Assembly: GCA_015143295.1 (NCBI GenBank)
Contig: CM026565.1
Location: 12,956,041-13,020,040, forward strand
Reading direction: 5' to 3'
Length of the DNA stretch: 64,000 nt
Origin: Tetracentron sinense
Lineage: Eukaryota > Streptophyta > Magnoliopsida > Trochodendrales > Trochodendraceae
Part shown: piece after piece, positions 11,073 through 21,538 of the stretch
Layout of the letters: every line of letters starts with the position of its first letter
Position numbering within the stretch: the first letter of the stretch is position 1
Translations under genes and position numbers: made by a program
The notes under the pieces: generated by a model
Database searches by the model: none
The model's input: only the letters and a program-made list of their open reading frames with translations
What the model was told of the DNA's origin: nothing

Positions 11073-11729
11073 CTCTATCGCGCCCAAAATACCCCCTAGG
11101 AGTTTAGGGATACTTTAGGCGTGACTATACGTACCTGCCAAACAATCCTGTCATGAACATGATAATTACAGTACTAAAACAATGATAATCAGAATGCGAA
11201 AGCTAAACATAAATGCGGAAGCGTAAAATAACTTTTCATTTCTTCTATAGTTCTCAAAATGGTATTCCAAGTGATCATAAATATACAAATATGCCTAAGA
11301 CTTAGGTGGACAGGCCCACCTATCAAAATGTCAAACTGTATAAAACCCTCTCGTACTCTCTCCTCAACAGTAGTCGAAGAATGGTCACACGTCAAGGTCT
11401 CGATCCGCCTGAGACTGCAGTAGGATAGACGGCTCTCTCTCCTCTATATACTCTTCCTCGACCCAAGGCTTCGGGTCGAGGGCTTCCTCAGTACCTGCCG
11501 ACCTGAAAGTACGGCTGAGCATGGAATACTCAGTAAGTACAAGCTACTAGCTAACGATAACAATAAGAACACACAATAATAATAGTACAATGCAAAGCAG
11601 AAATAGGAGCATCACAAAAGAAATAGCATAAGACACGGTACAATGCAATCATCTTGACGTGCGTGGATGAATGCGATTCCCTGCTCTCGTTGCTTGCAAA
11701 CCTGTTTCATCTTGTAAACTTGCATCTTG

Positions 11730-12010
11730 TAACTTGTGAGCCAGAGGCTAGCACCTGAATCTCCCTGGGCTGCCAACCTCCTTGATATATGGTTTTCTAG
11801 TGAGCCAGAAGCTACTACCCGAATGTCCCTGGGCTACCAACCTCCTTCACAATATATGATTTTTATTACTTGTTTAGTTTTCTTGTGAGCCAGAGGCTAG
11901 TACCCGAATGTCCCTGGGCTGCCAACCTCCTTAACAATATGTGTTTTGAGTTTTCTTGTAAGCCAGAGGCTAGTACCCGAATGTCCCTGGGCTACCAAGC
12001 TCCTTGACAT
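11730..12010 (-). repeat. Minisatellite in LTR B
   Basis: Four copies of a 65-80 bp unit are built on GAGCCAGAGGCTAGYACCC (plus strand) and a CTGGGCTRCCAACCTCCTT tail. GAGCC and GGCT pair as a short hairpin. It takes the place of the GAAGGG hairpin block of the A/C families, and element I has the same unit at 60840-61100. Confidence 0.8.
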
Positions 12011-12989
12011 GTAATATTTTCTTGTTGGTTATTATATGCATATGCTCTTGAAATCTTGGTTCATGCAACGTGCGTGCTCGTGTACGTGTCAATAGTACAA
12101 TCATGAAAATGAGGATAACAAGAGAGATATGACATCACAATTCATTCAATTCATAGTACATGCATATGGCCATTTGAGTAATTAACATGGTATTTAAATC
12201 AATTCACCATTCATAAGAATACATACATAAAACCTACTTCCATTTCAAAATTTGAGTCATTTATTCATGGTTTAGGCAATTTGTCGAACACATAACATTC
12301 ACAGTTCCTCCATAGTTAATCTTCTTCTTTTTAGTGCATATTTTCCATCCAAAGTGAGTTCATTATTTATACAATGCCCATCCTCCATTTTTCCATTTCA
12401 CATACAACACACATTCATACACATCGGCATCCCTTCGCCTCAATTAACATCCCATCCATGCATCCATACCATTTTCCTTATCTTGTTTATATTTGATGAA
12501 TATGATACATTTCATAAGGGAGAATACATAATAGCAAGAATCATATATCACATAGAAAACCTAGATTATTGCTAGGGCAAGTTAGTAGGGTGTACTAACC
12601 TTGAATCATGGCTTGCTCCTTGGTGTAAACCTTGATGGAAGCTCCAACTTAAAAGAAGAAAGCCCTTACTCGAACTGTACTTGATTGGGTAGGAAACCCT
12701 CTTGGAAATACCGTAGAGAGTGCTACCCTAGCTTGAGAAGGGAACCCCACACGAGCTTGAACCTTGAACGTGAAGCAAAACGAGTTGGGGTGAGCTAGGG
12801 TTCTTAAACCCCTTTGATTTCTTCTCAAAAGCAAACCCTAGGATGGAGTCTCCTCCTCCCCTCTCTCTAACTCCCAAAATCCTCTAAGTATGTGAATGAA
12901 ACCCTAAAGGCTCGGGCAAGCCCTTATGGGTAAGGGTTTAACACCCAAAAGATGAAAATGCCCTTACTCAAATTCTGAAAAATACGATA

Positions 12990-13174
12990 CACCGATCGAT
13001 CGGTGTTTAATACCGAGCGATCAGTCGTCTACCGATCGATCAGTTTCCTAACCGTGCGATCGGTCAAAAACCTGATCTCTGGAAAATTTCCCCATACAAA
13101 ATTTTTGACCAGTCGACAGCTACCGATCGATTGGTTTTGGACCGATCGATCGCTGAATGGACCGAGCGATCGGT
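12990..13174 (-). repeat. Palindrome array, LTR B
   Basis: Seven copies of ACCGATCGATCGGT or one-base variants are arranged four plus three around a spacer containing CTCTGGAAAATTTCCCC. The layout is the same as in K. The type sequence is perfectly palindromic. Confidence 0.8.
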
Positions 13175-13377
13175 ACTCTGCAAGTCAGAACTGTTTTGAC
13201 CATATCTTTTTACTCACTCGTCAGATTTCGACGATTCAACTTGCGTTGGGTTCGTCTTTCAAAAAGAAACATTTTTGACATTTCAGAATTTCTAATTTCT
13301 CTCTTATTTATTAATTAGACTACCAATTAGCTATGAAAATGCTATTCATTAAGTATAGAAAATTCTGGGGTGCTACA

Positions 13378-16166
13378 TTTTTTCTAACGCTTGTATTTTG
13401 ACCAAACCTAAGTGTGGGAAATCGTTTCGATTGAATCCGAGGTCATTTTCCCTATTTGGACACTGAGAGGCTTGAAATCCGTACTTTGAAAGTATACCTC
13501 GGCTGAAACCTACAAACCCCCACAAAATCCAAGCCTGTGATCGCATTTCGATTTCATTTCTTTTAACGCGTGTATTTCGATCCAGCCTAAGTGTGGGAAT
13601 TCGTTTCAATAGAATCCGAGGTTGCTTGCCCGATTTGCGCACCAAGAGGCCCAAATCGATATTTAGAAATTATACATCGGCCCCAACGTAAAAAAGCGCA
13701 CCGATTCCAAACCGGGGGTCGGATTTTGATGTCATTTCTTCTAATGCCTATATTTTGACTAAACCTGACCATGGGAATTCATTTCGATGGAATCCGAGTT
13801 CGTTTCCACGATTTTGGCACCAAGAGGCTCAAAATCCATACTTAGAAAGTGTACTTCGGCCTAAACCTGGAAACACACACCAAATCCAAACCGGGGTTTG
13901 GATTTTGATGCCATTTCGTCTATCGCGTGTATTTCGACCTAACCTAAGTGTGGGAAATCATTTTGATGGAATCAGAGGTCGTTTGCCCGATTTGGGCACC
14001 GAGAGGCTCGAAATCCGTACTTTGAAAGTATACCTCTGCCTAAACATACAAACCCGCACAAAATCCAAACTTGTGATCGCATTTCGATGTCATTTCTTTT
14101 AATACGTGTATTTCAATCCAGCCTAAGTGTGGGAATTTGTTTCGATTGAATCCGAGTTCATTTGCCCGATTGGCGCATTGAGAGGCAGAAATCCAAACTT
14201 AGAAAGTATACTTCGTCTTAAACCTAAAAAAGTGCACGACATCCAAACCGGGGTCGTTTCTTCTAATGTGGGTATTTTGAACCAATCTTAGTGTGGGAAT
14301 TTTTTTCGTTGGAATCCGAGTTCATTTGCCCGATTTGGGCTCCGAGAGGCTAAAATACATACTTAGAAAGTATACTTCGGCCTAAACTTACAAAAGCGCA
14401 CCAAATCCAAACCGGGGGTCGAATTTCAATGCCCGTTTCTTGTAAAGCATGTATTTTGACCCAACCTGATTGTGGGAAAATGTTTCGATTGAATCCGAGG
14501 TCATTTTCCCTTTTGGACACTGAGAGGCTTGAAATCCGTACTTTGAAAGTATACCTCGGCCGAAACCTACAAAACCCTACAAAATCCAAGCCTGTGATCG
14601 CATTTCGATTTCATTTCTTCTAACGTGTGTATTTTGATCCAACCTAAGTGTGGGAATTCGTTTCGATAGAATCCGAGGTTGCTTGCCCGATTTGTGCACC
14701 AAGAGGCCCAAATCGATACTTAGAAATTATACATCGGCCTCAACGTAAAAAAGCGTACCAATTCCAAACCGGGGGTCGGATTTTGATGTCGTTTCTTCTA
14801 ATGCCTGTATTTTGACTAAACCTAAGAATGGGAATTCATTTTGATGGAATCCGAGTTCGTTTCCACGATTTTGGCACCAAGAGGCTCAAAATCCATACTT
14901 AGAAAGTGTACTTGGGCCTAAACCTGGAAACATGCACCAAATCCAAACCGGGGGTTGGATTTTGATGCCATTTCTTCTATCGCGTGTATTTCGACCTAAC
15001 CTAAGTGTGGGAAATCGTTTCGATGGAATCAGAGGTCGTTTTCCCAATTTGGGCACCGAGAGGCTCAAAATCCGTACTTTGAAAGTATACCTCTGCCTAA
15101 ACCTACAAACCCTCACAAAATCCAAACCTGTGATCGGATTTCGATGTCATTTCTTTTAATAAATGTATTTCGATCCAGCCTAAGTGTGGGAATTTGTTTC
15201 GATAGAATCCGAGTTAATTTGTTCGATTGGCGCACTAAGAGGCAGAAATCCGTACTTAGAAAGTATACTTCATCCTAAACCTAAAAAAGTGCACGACATC
15301 CAAACCGGGGGTCGGATTTCGATGTCCTTTCTTCTAACGTGGGCATTTTGAACCAATCTAAGTGTGGGAATTTGTTTCATTGGAATCCGAGTTCGTTTGC
15401 CCGATTTGGGTTCCGAGAGGCTAAAATACATACGTAGAAAGTATACTTCGGCCTAAACTTACAAAAGCGCACCAAATCCAAACCGGGGGTTGGATTTAGA
15501 TGCCGTTTCTTCTAACGCGTGTATTTTGACCCAACCTAAGTGTGGGAAAACGTTTCGATTGAATCCGAGGTCATTTTACCTATTTGGACACCGAGAGGCT
15601 TGAAATCCGTACTTTGAAAGTATACCTCGGCCTAAACCTACAAACCCCCACAAAATCCAAGCCTGTGATCGCATTTCAATTTCATTTCTTCTAACGTGTG
15701 TATTACGATCCAGCCTCTGTGTAGGAATTCGTTTCGATAGAATCCGAGGTCGATTGCCCGATTTACGAACCGAGAGGCCAAAATCGATACTTAGAAAGTA
15801 TACTTCGGCCTCAACATAAAAAAGCACACCAATTCCAAACCAAGGATCGGATTTCGATGTCGTTTCTTCTAATGCCTATATTTCGACTAAACCTGAGTGT
15901 GGGAATTCATTTCGATAGAATCCGAGTTCGTTTCCCCGATTTTGGCACCGAGAGGCTCAAAATCAATACTTAGAAACTGTACTTCAGCCTAAACCTTGAA
16001 ACACGCACCAAATCCAAACCGGGGGTTGGATTTTGGTGCCATTTTTTTATTGCGTGTATTTTGACCTAACCTAAGTGTAGGAAATCATTTCGATGGAATC
16101 CGAGGTCGTTTGCCTGATTTGGGCACCGAGAGGCTCGAAATCCGTACTTTGAAAGTATACCTCTGC
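13378..16166 (+). repeat. Satellite block 1: 178-bp monomers in a six-unit higher-order repeat
   Basis: Sixteen head-to-tail monomers start near 13385, 13564, 13742, 13921, 14100, 14264, 14443, 14621, 14799, 14978, 15157, 15335, 15513, 15692, 15870 and 16048. Lengths are 178-179 bp except the fifth (164). Typical motifs are GTGGGAATTCGTTTCGA, GCACCGAGAGGC and GAAAGTATACCTCGGCC. Monomer 1 resembles 7 and 13, monomer 2 resembles 8 and 14, and so on, giving a unit of 1,058-1,070 bp. The last monomer is cut by LTR C. No coding function; the ORFs in it are incidental. Confidence 0.93.
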
Positions 16167-18884
16167 TGTAGAGCCCCGGACCCTTTTCACATTTAATGCA
16201 TGACACTTTCATTGCCATTTTGCCTTTAAAGAGGTATAATTAATAAATAAGGAAGAAATTGGAAATTTTGAAATGTCAGAAATGTTTCTTTTCGAAGTAC
16301 GAACCCAACGCAATTTGAATTGTCAAAATCGGACGAACGAGTCAAAAGATATGGCCAAAACAGTCTGGACCTGCAGGCAATCGTAGCTCGGAAGGCACTA
16401 AGGACGTAGCTTGGAAGGCACTAAGGACGTAGCTCGGAAGGAACTACGGACGAAGCTCAGAAGGCACTAAGGACGTGCTCTGACAACGTGCTCTGATAAG
16501 GCACAGACAACGTATAGACAACGTACTCTAATAACGTAGCTCTAGCTCTAATAACGTATACGTTATGCATCCGTTGTGCAACAGACAACGGGTACGTTGT
16601 ACAGCAAACAACGTGTACGTTGTACAGCTCACGACGGGCATGTTGTACATAAGACAATGGACAACGAGCTCAGCACTATGCACAACACAACGTGACAACA
16701 AGTTCGGCACCCTTCACAACGGACAACGTACTCAGCACTATTCACAGCACGACGTGTTTGGCACTGTTCACAGCACAACGTGTTCAGCACTATTCACAGC
16801 ACAACGTGTTCGGCACTATTCACAGCACAACGTGTTCGGCACTATTCACAGCACAACGTGTTCGGCACTATTCACAGCACGACGTGTTCGGCACTATTCA
16901 CAGCTCAATGTGTTCGGCACTCGTGTTTTTGCAGAAATTTCAGTAAGGGTATTATGGTCTTTTGGTCAGTTCACTCTTACCTTAAGAGTTTAACCCGAGC
17001 CTTTAGGGCTCATTCTCAACACTTAGAGGATTTGGGGGATTAGAAGAGAGGAGAAAGGGTTTCCTAAGCTAGGGTTTTGCTTTTGGAGAAGAATCAAAGG
17101 GGTTTTGAGACCCTAGATCACTTCAAGTCCGGTTTTTCTCCAAGATCACGGCTCAAGCACTCATGGAGAGCGTTCCCCAAGCTAGGGCAGCACCTCACGG
17201 TCGTTTTTGGAAGGGGTTTCTTCCTCATTTCTTCAAGGTCGGTACTTCTTACTACCCTCCTAGTTATAGTTCCTCTTTTCCCTTTATTTCTTTTGATTTT
17301 CTTTCATTTACACATGTGTTATGAGATGGATGGTTGTGAATGGTGAATGGAGATGGAATGGGCGATTGGATGCCAAGGGTTGTGTTGTGATGATTAAAAT
17401 GGGAAGGGCATTGTATCCATAATAAACACACCTTTATGATGTGAGTAAACTCACCTAGAAAAGCATGATTTAGGTTTAAATGAATAATGAATAATGAACA
17501 CACCATGTTTGATGAAATGCCAAGGTGAATAAAATGAGTTGTAAATTAGGAAATGTATGCCTAATAAATTATGAATATTGCTAGGGCCTATGATAGTGTG
17601 TTTTCTTGCTTTCCCTAAATGATATGAATATTACATTGCTCAATCATTGATGTTATATGTGTTGTGAAATTACCCAAATGTCATATTTAAATTTAAATGC
17701 AAGTATGTACACGGTTCCCACGAGCACGGCATGCATGACATGATTTATCGAGGTTTTCAAGAACATGGTTAGAGGTGGGACATATCCTACGATATGTTTT
17801 ACCTCGCTCTTGGCAAGGACAAGTCAATCATGCATTATCATAAGAAGGGTCTTCCTTCCCTCGCAAGTACATACATATCATAAGAAGGGTTTCCCTTCCC
17901 TCGCAAGTACATCTCACAAGTGAAAGGACATGACATGAGCATTTAGAAAGAAGGATCTCCCTTCCCTCACAAGTAGTTTACTTTTCCAAGCATGATACAA
18001 GCATGACATGACACGGCATGACAAGCATGAGCATTTTAGGAAGAAGGGTCTCCCTTCCCTCACAAGTAGATTATTTTTCCGAACAAGCAAGCATGATACA
18101 TGACATGACAAGCATGGGCATTTAGGAAGAAGGGTCTCCCTTCCCTCACAAGTAGTTTACTTTTCCAAGCAAGCATGACATGGCATGACACACATGACAC
18201 GCATGATACGATAAGATAAGACAAACTTGACAAGTTTTCAAGCACGGAAATGGTATTTTCAGTCAAGTCAAGTGCACGGTGTTTTCAAGGGTGTTATCGG
18301 CTTTTCATGAAATGCAAGCATGATTATAAATTGCCTTATTTCCTTGTTCTGATATTGATGGCCCCTGCTTTATATATGTGAAATGCTTCCTGCTTCCTAT
18401 ACTGCTATGGTTTTGCTATGACTATTGGTTAGTATTTAGTACCCACTGAGTATTCCATGCTCAGCCGTACTTCTCATGTCGGCAGGTTCTGAGGGAGCTG
18501 CTGCTCCATTTGATGTTTGTGCTCCTGGTCCATGGGTGGAAGAGGAGTACGTCGAGGAGCCTTTGGAGGAACCTCCCGTAGAGGGTTATCAGTAGGTGGT
18601 GTTAGATTCTGAGTGGATTAGCTGTGGGTGAGATGAGAGATATACATTCATGTATTTTGGCGGGTCTGTCCGCTCTTTCTTTTGGTTACTTTTTGTATAA
18701 ACTTGGACCATGTGTATATACTTAGAGGTTGTTAGACTTCCGCTGTGTTTTATAGTTATGTTTCCGCTATAATGTCCTCTATTGTATATGCTCTGTGGGT
18801 TTTTTGCAGGTTGGTTGTCAAGCAAGTCATGATTAGTCGTCCAAAGTTCACTCTAACTCCTAGGGTGGGTTTTGGGTCGCGACA
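16167..18884 (+). repeat. 5' LTR of element C (2,718 bp)
   Basis: Starts TGTAGAGCCCCGGACCC and ends GGGTCGCGACA. The inverted-orientation conserved block is at 16294-16362. Minisatellites follow at 16384-16925, then promoter-proximal sequence with GAGCCTTTAGGGCTC near 17000, a stretch coding nothing recognisable (17040-17800), the GAAGGG hairpin minisatellite (17830-18170) and a conserved U5. The 3' LTR is very similar but has different minisatellite copy numbers. Confidence 0.92.
16384..16925 (+). repeat. Minisatellites in U3 of LTR C
   Basis: Three adjoining arrays: four copies of a 23-bp unit (GTAGCTCGGAAGGCACTAAG plus GAC) at 16384-16475; a looser AACGT/ACGTT palindromic stretch at 16490-16700; and seven copies of a 26-bp unit (CACTATTCACAGCACAACGT plus GTTCGG) at 16737-16920. 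They occupy the place of the palindrome arrays in A, B, K and I. Open frames here arise only from the repeats. Confidence 0.88.
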
Positions 18885-18888
18885 AAAG

Positions 18889-18900
18889 TGGTATCAGAGC
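18889..18900 (+). other. Primer binding site, element C
   Basis: TGGTATCAGAGC, four bases after the LTR end, complementary to initiator tRNA-Met. Confidence 0.9.
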
Positions 18901-19072
18901 CTAGGCTTTAGGTCTTTAGGGTCATTTAGAATCTTATACCACGGCTTGACAAGAGCATATGTTAGGAAACAAGTTAGGAAGGAAGTAAGTCGGGAGCGAG
19001 TCTGGTTCCAAGTGTAAGACTAGACTTTAGTCTTAGTCTAAAATGGTTGCTTTAACCAAGTACGGGTCCTAG

Positions 19073-19235
19073 GTACGCTAGAACGCTAAAGTATAAGTAT
19101 AATGTGATGAATACTCTGATGACTTGATGTGATGTATATTAGTATTATACAACTAATACAAATTGAATTATTGTGAAACGACATTGAAATAAACTGTGGT
19201 TTCAAGTGAGACTCATGTGGTGCTATTGTTCTCAG
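19073..19235 (+). other. Candidate leader (5' UTR) intron of element C
   Basis: GTACGCTAG follows CCTAG, and the span ends TTGTTCTCAG eleven bases before the gag ATG. It is 163 bp, AT-rich, and identical in length and boundaries to the span in element A. As part of a non-coding leader it cannot be tested by frame. Confidence 0.35.
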
Positions 19236-19245
19236 GACTTTAGTC

Positions 19246-20494
19246 ATGAGGCGGGGCACCCGGGGTCGTGGACCACACACCAGAGCTTCATCTTCTTCCA
19301 GAGATGAGGATGAGCAGCCGGACCTCTCCCAGGTCTTAGGCTCTATTGCTGAGACACTCGCCATACTGGCGACTTGGCAAGCTATACCATCGTCGGCGGC
19401 ACCTACTCCACCGCCCGTAGCTCCAGTACATCGTACAGCTGGAGTTGAGGCATTCCGGAGATTGAGGCCTCCATCCTTCCACGGGAGTGTGGACCCTCTT
19501 ACTGCGGAGGCTTGGATCCTCCAGGTTGAGAAGATATTTGCGGTGCTCTCTCCTACAGAGGAAGAGAAAGTGGCATGGGCAATTTTTATGCTAGAGGGCG
19601 AAGCCCACCATTGGTGGTTGTCCGCATTGAGGACACGGGACTTGACCATGCAAGGTCAACCGTGGACTTAGGAGGAGTTTAAGGACACGTTCTATAAGAA
19701 GTATTTCCCGGTTGGAGCTCGGAAAAAGAAAGAGAGAGAATTCAACAACCTTGAGCAAGGTTCGATGTCTGTGGCCGCTCATGAGGCCAAGTTCTCGGAG
19801 CTATCACGCTTCGCGACACACATGATTGCCACCGAGGCAATGAAGGCGAGGAGGTTTGAGCAAGGGCTCAAGGATGTCATAATGGAGAAAGTGTCGGTCT
19901 TCAGGCACGCCACTTACCCCGAAGTAGTGGATAAAGCCTTCTTGGTTGAGACCAATTCAGAGACCGTGTCCAAGAAGAGAGAATTGGCGAGAGGCCAATC
20001 TAGTGGTTCGGTACCTTTAGAGAGGCGGACCCGAACTGGTCCTTATCAGTATACATGGCCAGCACCACAGATGAGGCCGACTTATGCGCCTCCAGCACCC
20101 CGGCAGTACGTGCCACAGGCACCTCGACCTCAGGCTCTTCCGGCCCCACGGCCAGTTACACCTCAGGCAGCGAGGTATACACCACCTTCGGCCCCTCCGG
20201 CCTACACATATGAGGTCTGCACTTCATGCGGCAATAGGCATCCGACAGGAGATTACCGAAGAGCATCTGGTGGATGTTATCATTGCGGTCGCCAGGGCCA
20301 CATGATCAGGGATTGCCCTAGCTGGCATTTACCAGGCCAGTCTCAGGGTAGTAGGCCCCCAGCACGCCCAGCAGGATCATACCAGGCGTCATCTCAGACT
20401 ACCCGGTCTACACCTCAGTCTCGCCAGGCAAACCAGGGGCGAGTTTTTGCCTTGACAGAGGGTGATGCACTTGCATCTGATGATGTGATGCAAG
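19246..20494 (+). pseudogene. Element C gag, one in-frame TAG
   Basis: Starts MRRGTRGRGPHTRAS. The core is FRRLRPPSFHGSVDPLTAEA and EGEAHHWWLSALRTRDLTM. A TAG at 19669-19671 replaces Trp (PWT-stop-EEF); the frame then stays open through SELSRFATHMIATEAMKARR, a Pro-rich region and the zinc knuckle CYHCGRQGHMIRDC. The first Cys motif has Tyr where B has Cys (HPTGDY). The stop lies at a different codon from the one in A although the proteins are close relatives, so the two nonsense changes are independent. The exon ends with CAA-G at 20494. Confidence 0.9.
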
Positions 20495-20636
20495 GTACGC
20501 AGTTAGAGTTAATTTCTTTATTCGTGATTATTATGTTATGCTCTATTCTCTGCGTACGTACTTGGCATGTTCTATATGTATACCTACATGTATACGCTGT
20601 TGATGCATGGATTAACTCCGCTAGTTAAAATTTCAG
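20495..20636 (+). other. Candidate intron between gag and protease (C)
   Basis: The 142-bp segment starts GTACGCAGTTAGAG, ends GTTAAAATTTCAG, is U-rich, and has ATTAAC upstream of the acceptor. Splicing joins CAA-G and GA-ACC, giving VMQG followed by TLLVNEYLARVLIDTGS. Read through, the gag frame gains 44 residues, including the hydrophobic run LFVIIMLCSILCV, and stops at TAA 20626-20628 inside the segment. It is nearly identical to the segment in A, 4 bp shorter. Confidence 0.74.
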
Positions 20637-21538
20637 GAACCCTACTAGTCAATGAGTATTTGGCTCGAGTGTTGATTGATACTGGGTCTACTCATTCGTT
20701 TGTCTCGCCGAGTTTTTCAGAAGGCTTTTCTTGTGGAGCCTAGTCAGCTAAAACCGGAGTTAGCCATTTCGACTCCGCTCGGCAAAACAGTATTGGCAGA
20801 TAAAGTGTATAGAAATAGTGTGGTCCAAGTTGGAAGCCACGAGTTGGCAGTTGATCTAATCGTCCTTGGATTCCAAGACTTTGATGTTATATTGGGAATG
20901 GATTGGTTAGCAATACATCATGGGCATGTAGCTTTCTTTGAGAAGATGGTACTCTTAGAAGGAAAACCATTTCACTTTCGAGGGTTGAGAAGTAGAGACA
21001 TTGCCCGCTTTGCGGCGTTGAGCTTAGCTAACCCTGAAGCAAAGGACTCATCGACTATTCCGGTTGTGAGTGAATTCCTGGATATATTTCCAGAGGAGTT
21101 GTCGGGATTGCCTCCAGATAGGGAGATTGAGTTTGTGATCGAGCTTGCACCAGGCACAGCTCCTGTTTTCAGAGGTCCATATAGAATGGCCCCTATTGAA
21201 CTCAAGGAGTTGAAGACTCAGTTGGAGGAATTGCAAGGCGAGTATCCAAATGGCACCATTTGAGGCCTTGTATGGGCGAAGTTGTAGGTCTCCTCTCTAT
21301 TGGGATGAGGTAGGAGAAAGGAAAGTACTTGGTCCGGAGTTGATTGAGCAAACTGCAGGCACAGTTAAGATCATTCGGGATCGATTGAAAGCCGCTCACG
21401 ATCGCCAGAAAAGTTATGAGGACACGCGCCGTAGGGACTTGGAATTTCAAGTAGGAGATCAAGTTTTTGTGAAAGTATCTCCTAGCAAAGGGATCATGAG
21501 ATTTTGAAAGCGAGGCAAGCTCAGTCCTCGGTATGTTG
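20637..21538 (+). pseudogene. Element C pol remnant: protease, RT start fused to integrase end
   Basis: The protease starts TLLVNEYLARVLIDTGS. A one-base insertion near 20735 shifts the frame (VSPSF then EPSQLKPELAIS). ILGMDWL and the linker ELSGLPPDREIEFVIELAPG follow. At about 21238 the RT beginning (LKTQLEELQG) jumps straight to the integrase C-terminal part (MAPFEALYGRSCRSPLYWDE). The junction reads CAAGGC/GAGTATCC with 2-3 bp of shared sequence, so RT catalysis, RNase H and the integrase core are absent. A TGA at 21505-21507 replaces Gly in RFGKRGKL. The frame is next interrupted by solo LTR K at 21539. Confidence 0.88.

Larger units (their letters stand above)
5741..13377 (-). mobile_element. 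Element B: Tekay-type Ty3/gypsy retrotransposon
   Basis: On the minus strand the order is 5' LTR (11076-13377), primer binding site, gag, intron-like segment, protease, RT, RNase H, integrase, chromodomain, polypurine tract and the first 215 bp of the 3' LTR. The remaining 3' LTR was displaced leftwards out of the window by the insertion of element A. B is inserted in the satellite array, which begins directly after its 5' LTR. Its coding region has several stops and frameshifts, so it is an old copy. Element I belongs to the same LTR family. Confidence 0.9.
11076..13377 (-). repeat. 5' LTR of element B (2,302 bp)
   Basis: The plus strand runs from TATCGCGCCC (the expected TGTCGCG with one change) to GGGGTGCTACA. 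It contains a transcribed minisatellite (11730-12010), AT-rich sequence at about 12040-12560, a promoter region near 12890-12960 in which I do not see a clean TATA box, the palindrome array (12990-13174) and the conserved block (13191-13260). The family is shared with element I (60122-62392). No gene is visible in it. Confidence 0.9.

Noticed and set aside
13378-16166. CRISPR-like or gene-family tandem array
   Set aside because: Contiguous 178-bp monomers without spacers in plant repeat DNA: a satellite.
16167-16171. Target-site duplication for the whole C-E composite
   Set aside because: TCTGC before C is not repeated after E (GTTTC), and the satellite phases do not match, so the composite is not a single insertion.
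16565-17043. Repetitive open frames in LTR C (and 24907-25385, 31307-31805)
   Set aside because: Same cause: 26-bp arrays that contain no stop in several frames.
18889-18900. tRNA-Met-like sequence
   Set aside because: It is only the 12-base primer binding site of an LTR element, not a tRNA gene.
19086-19649. 187-codon minus-strand open frame
   Set aside because: It is antisense to the gag of element C and has no domain of its own.
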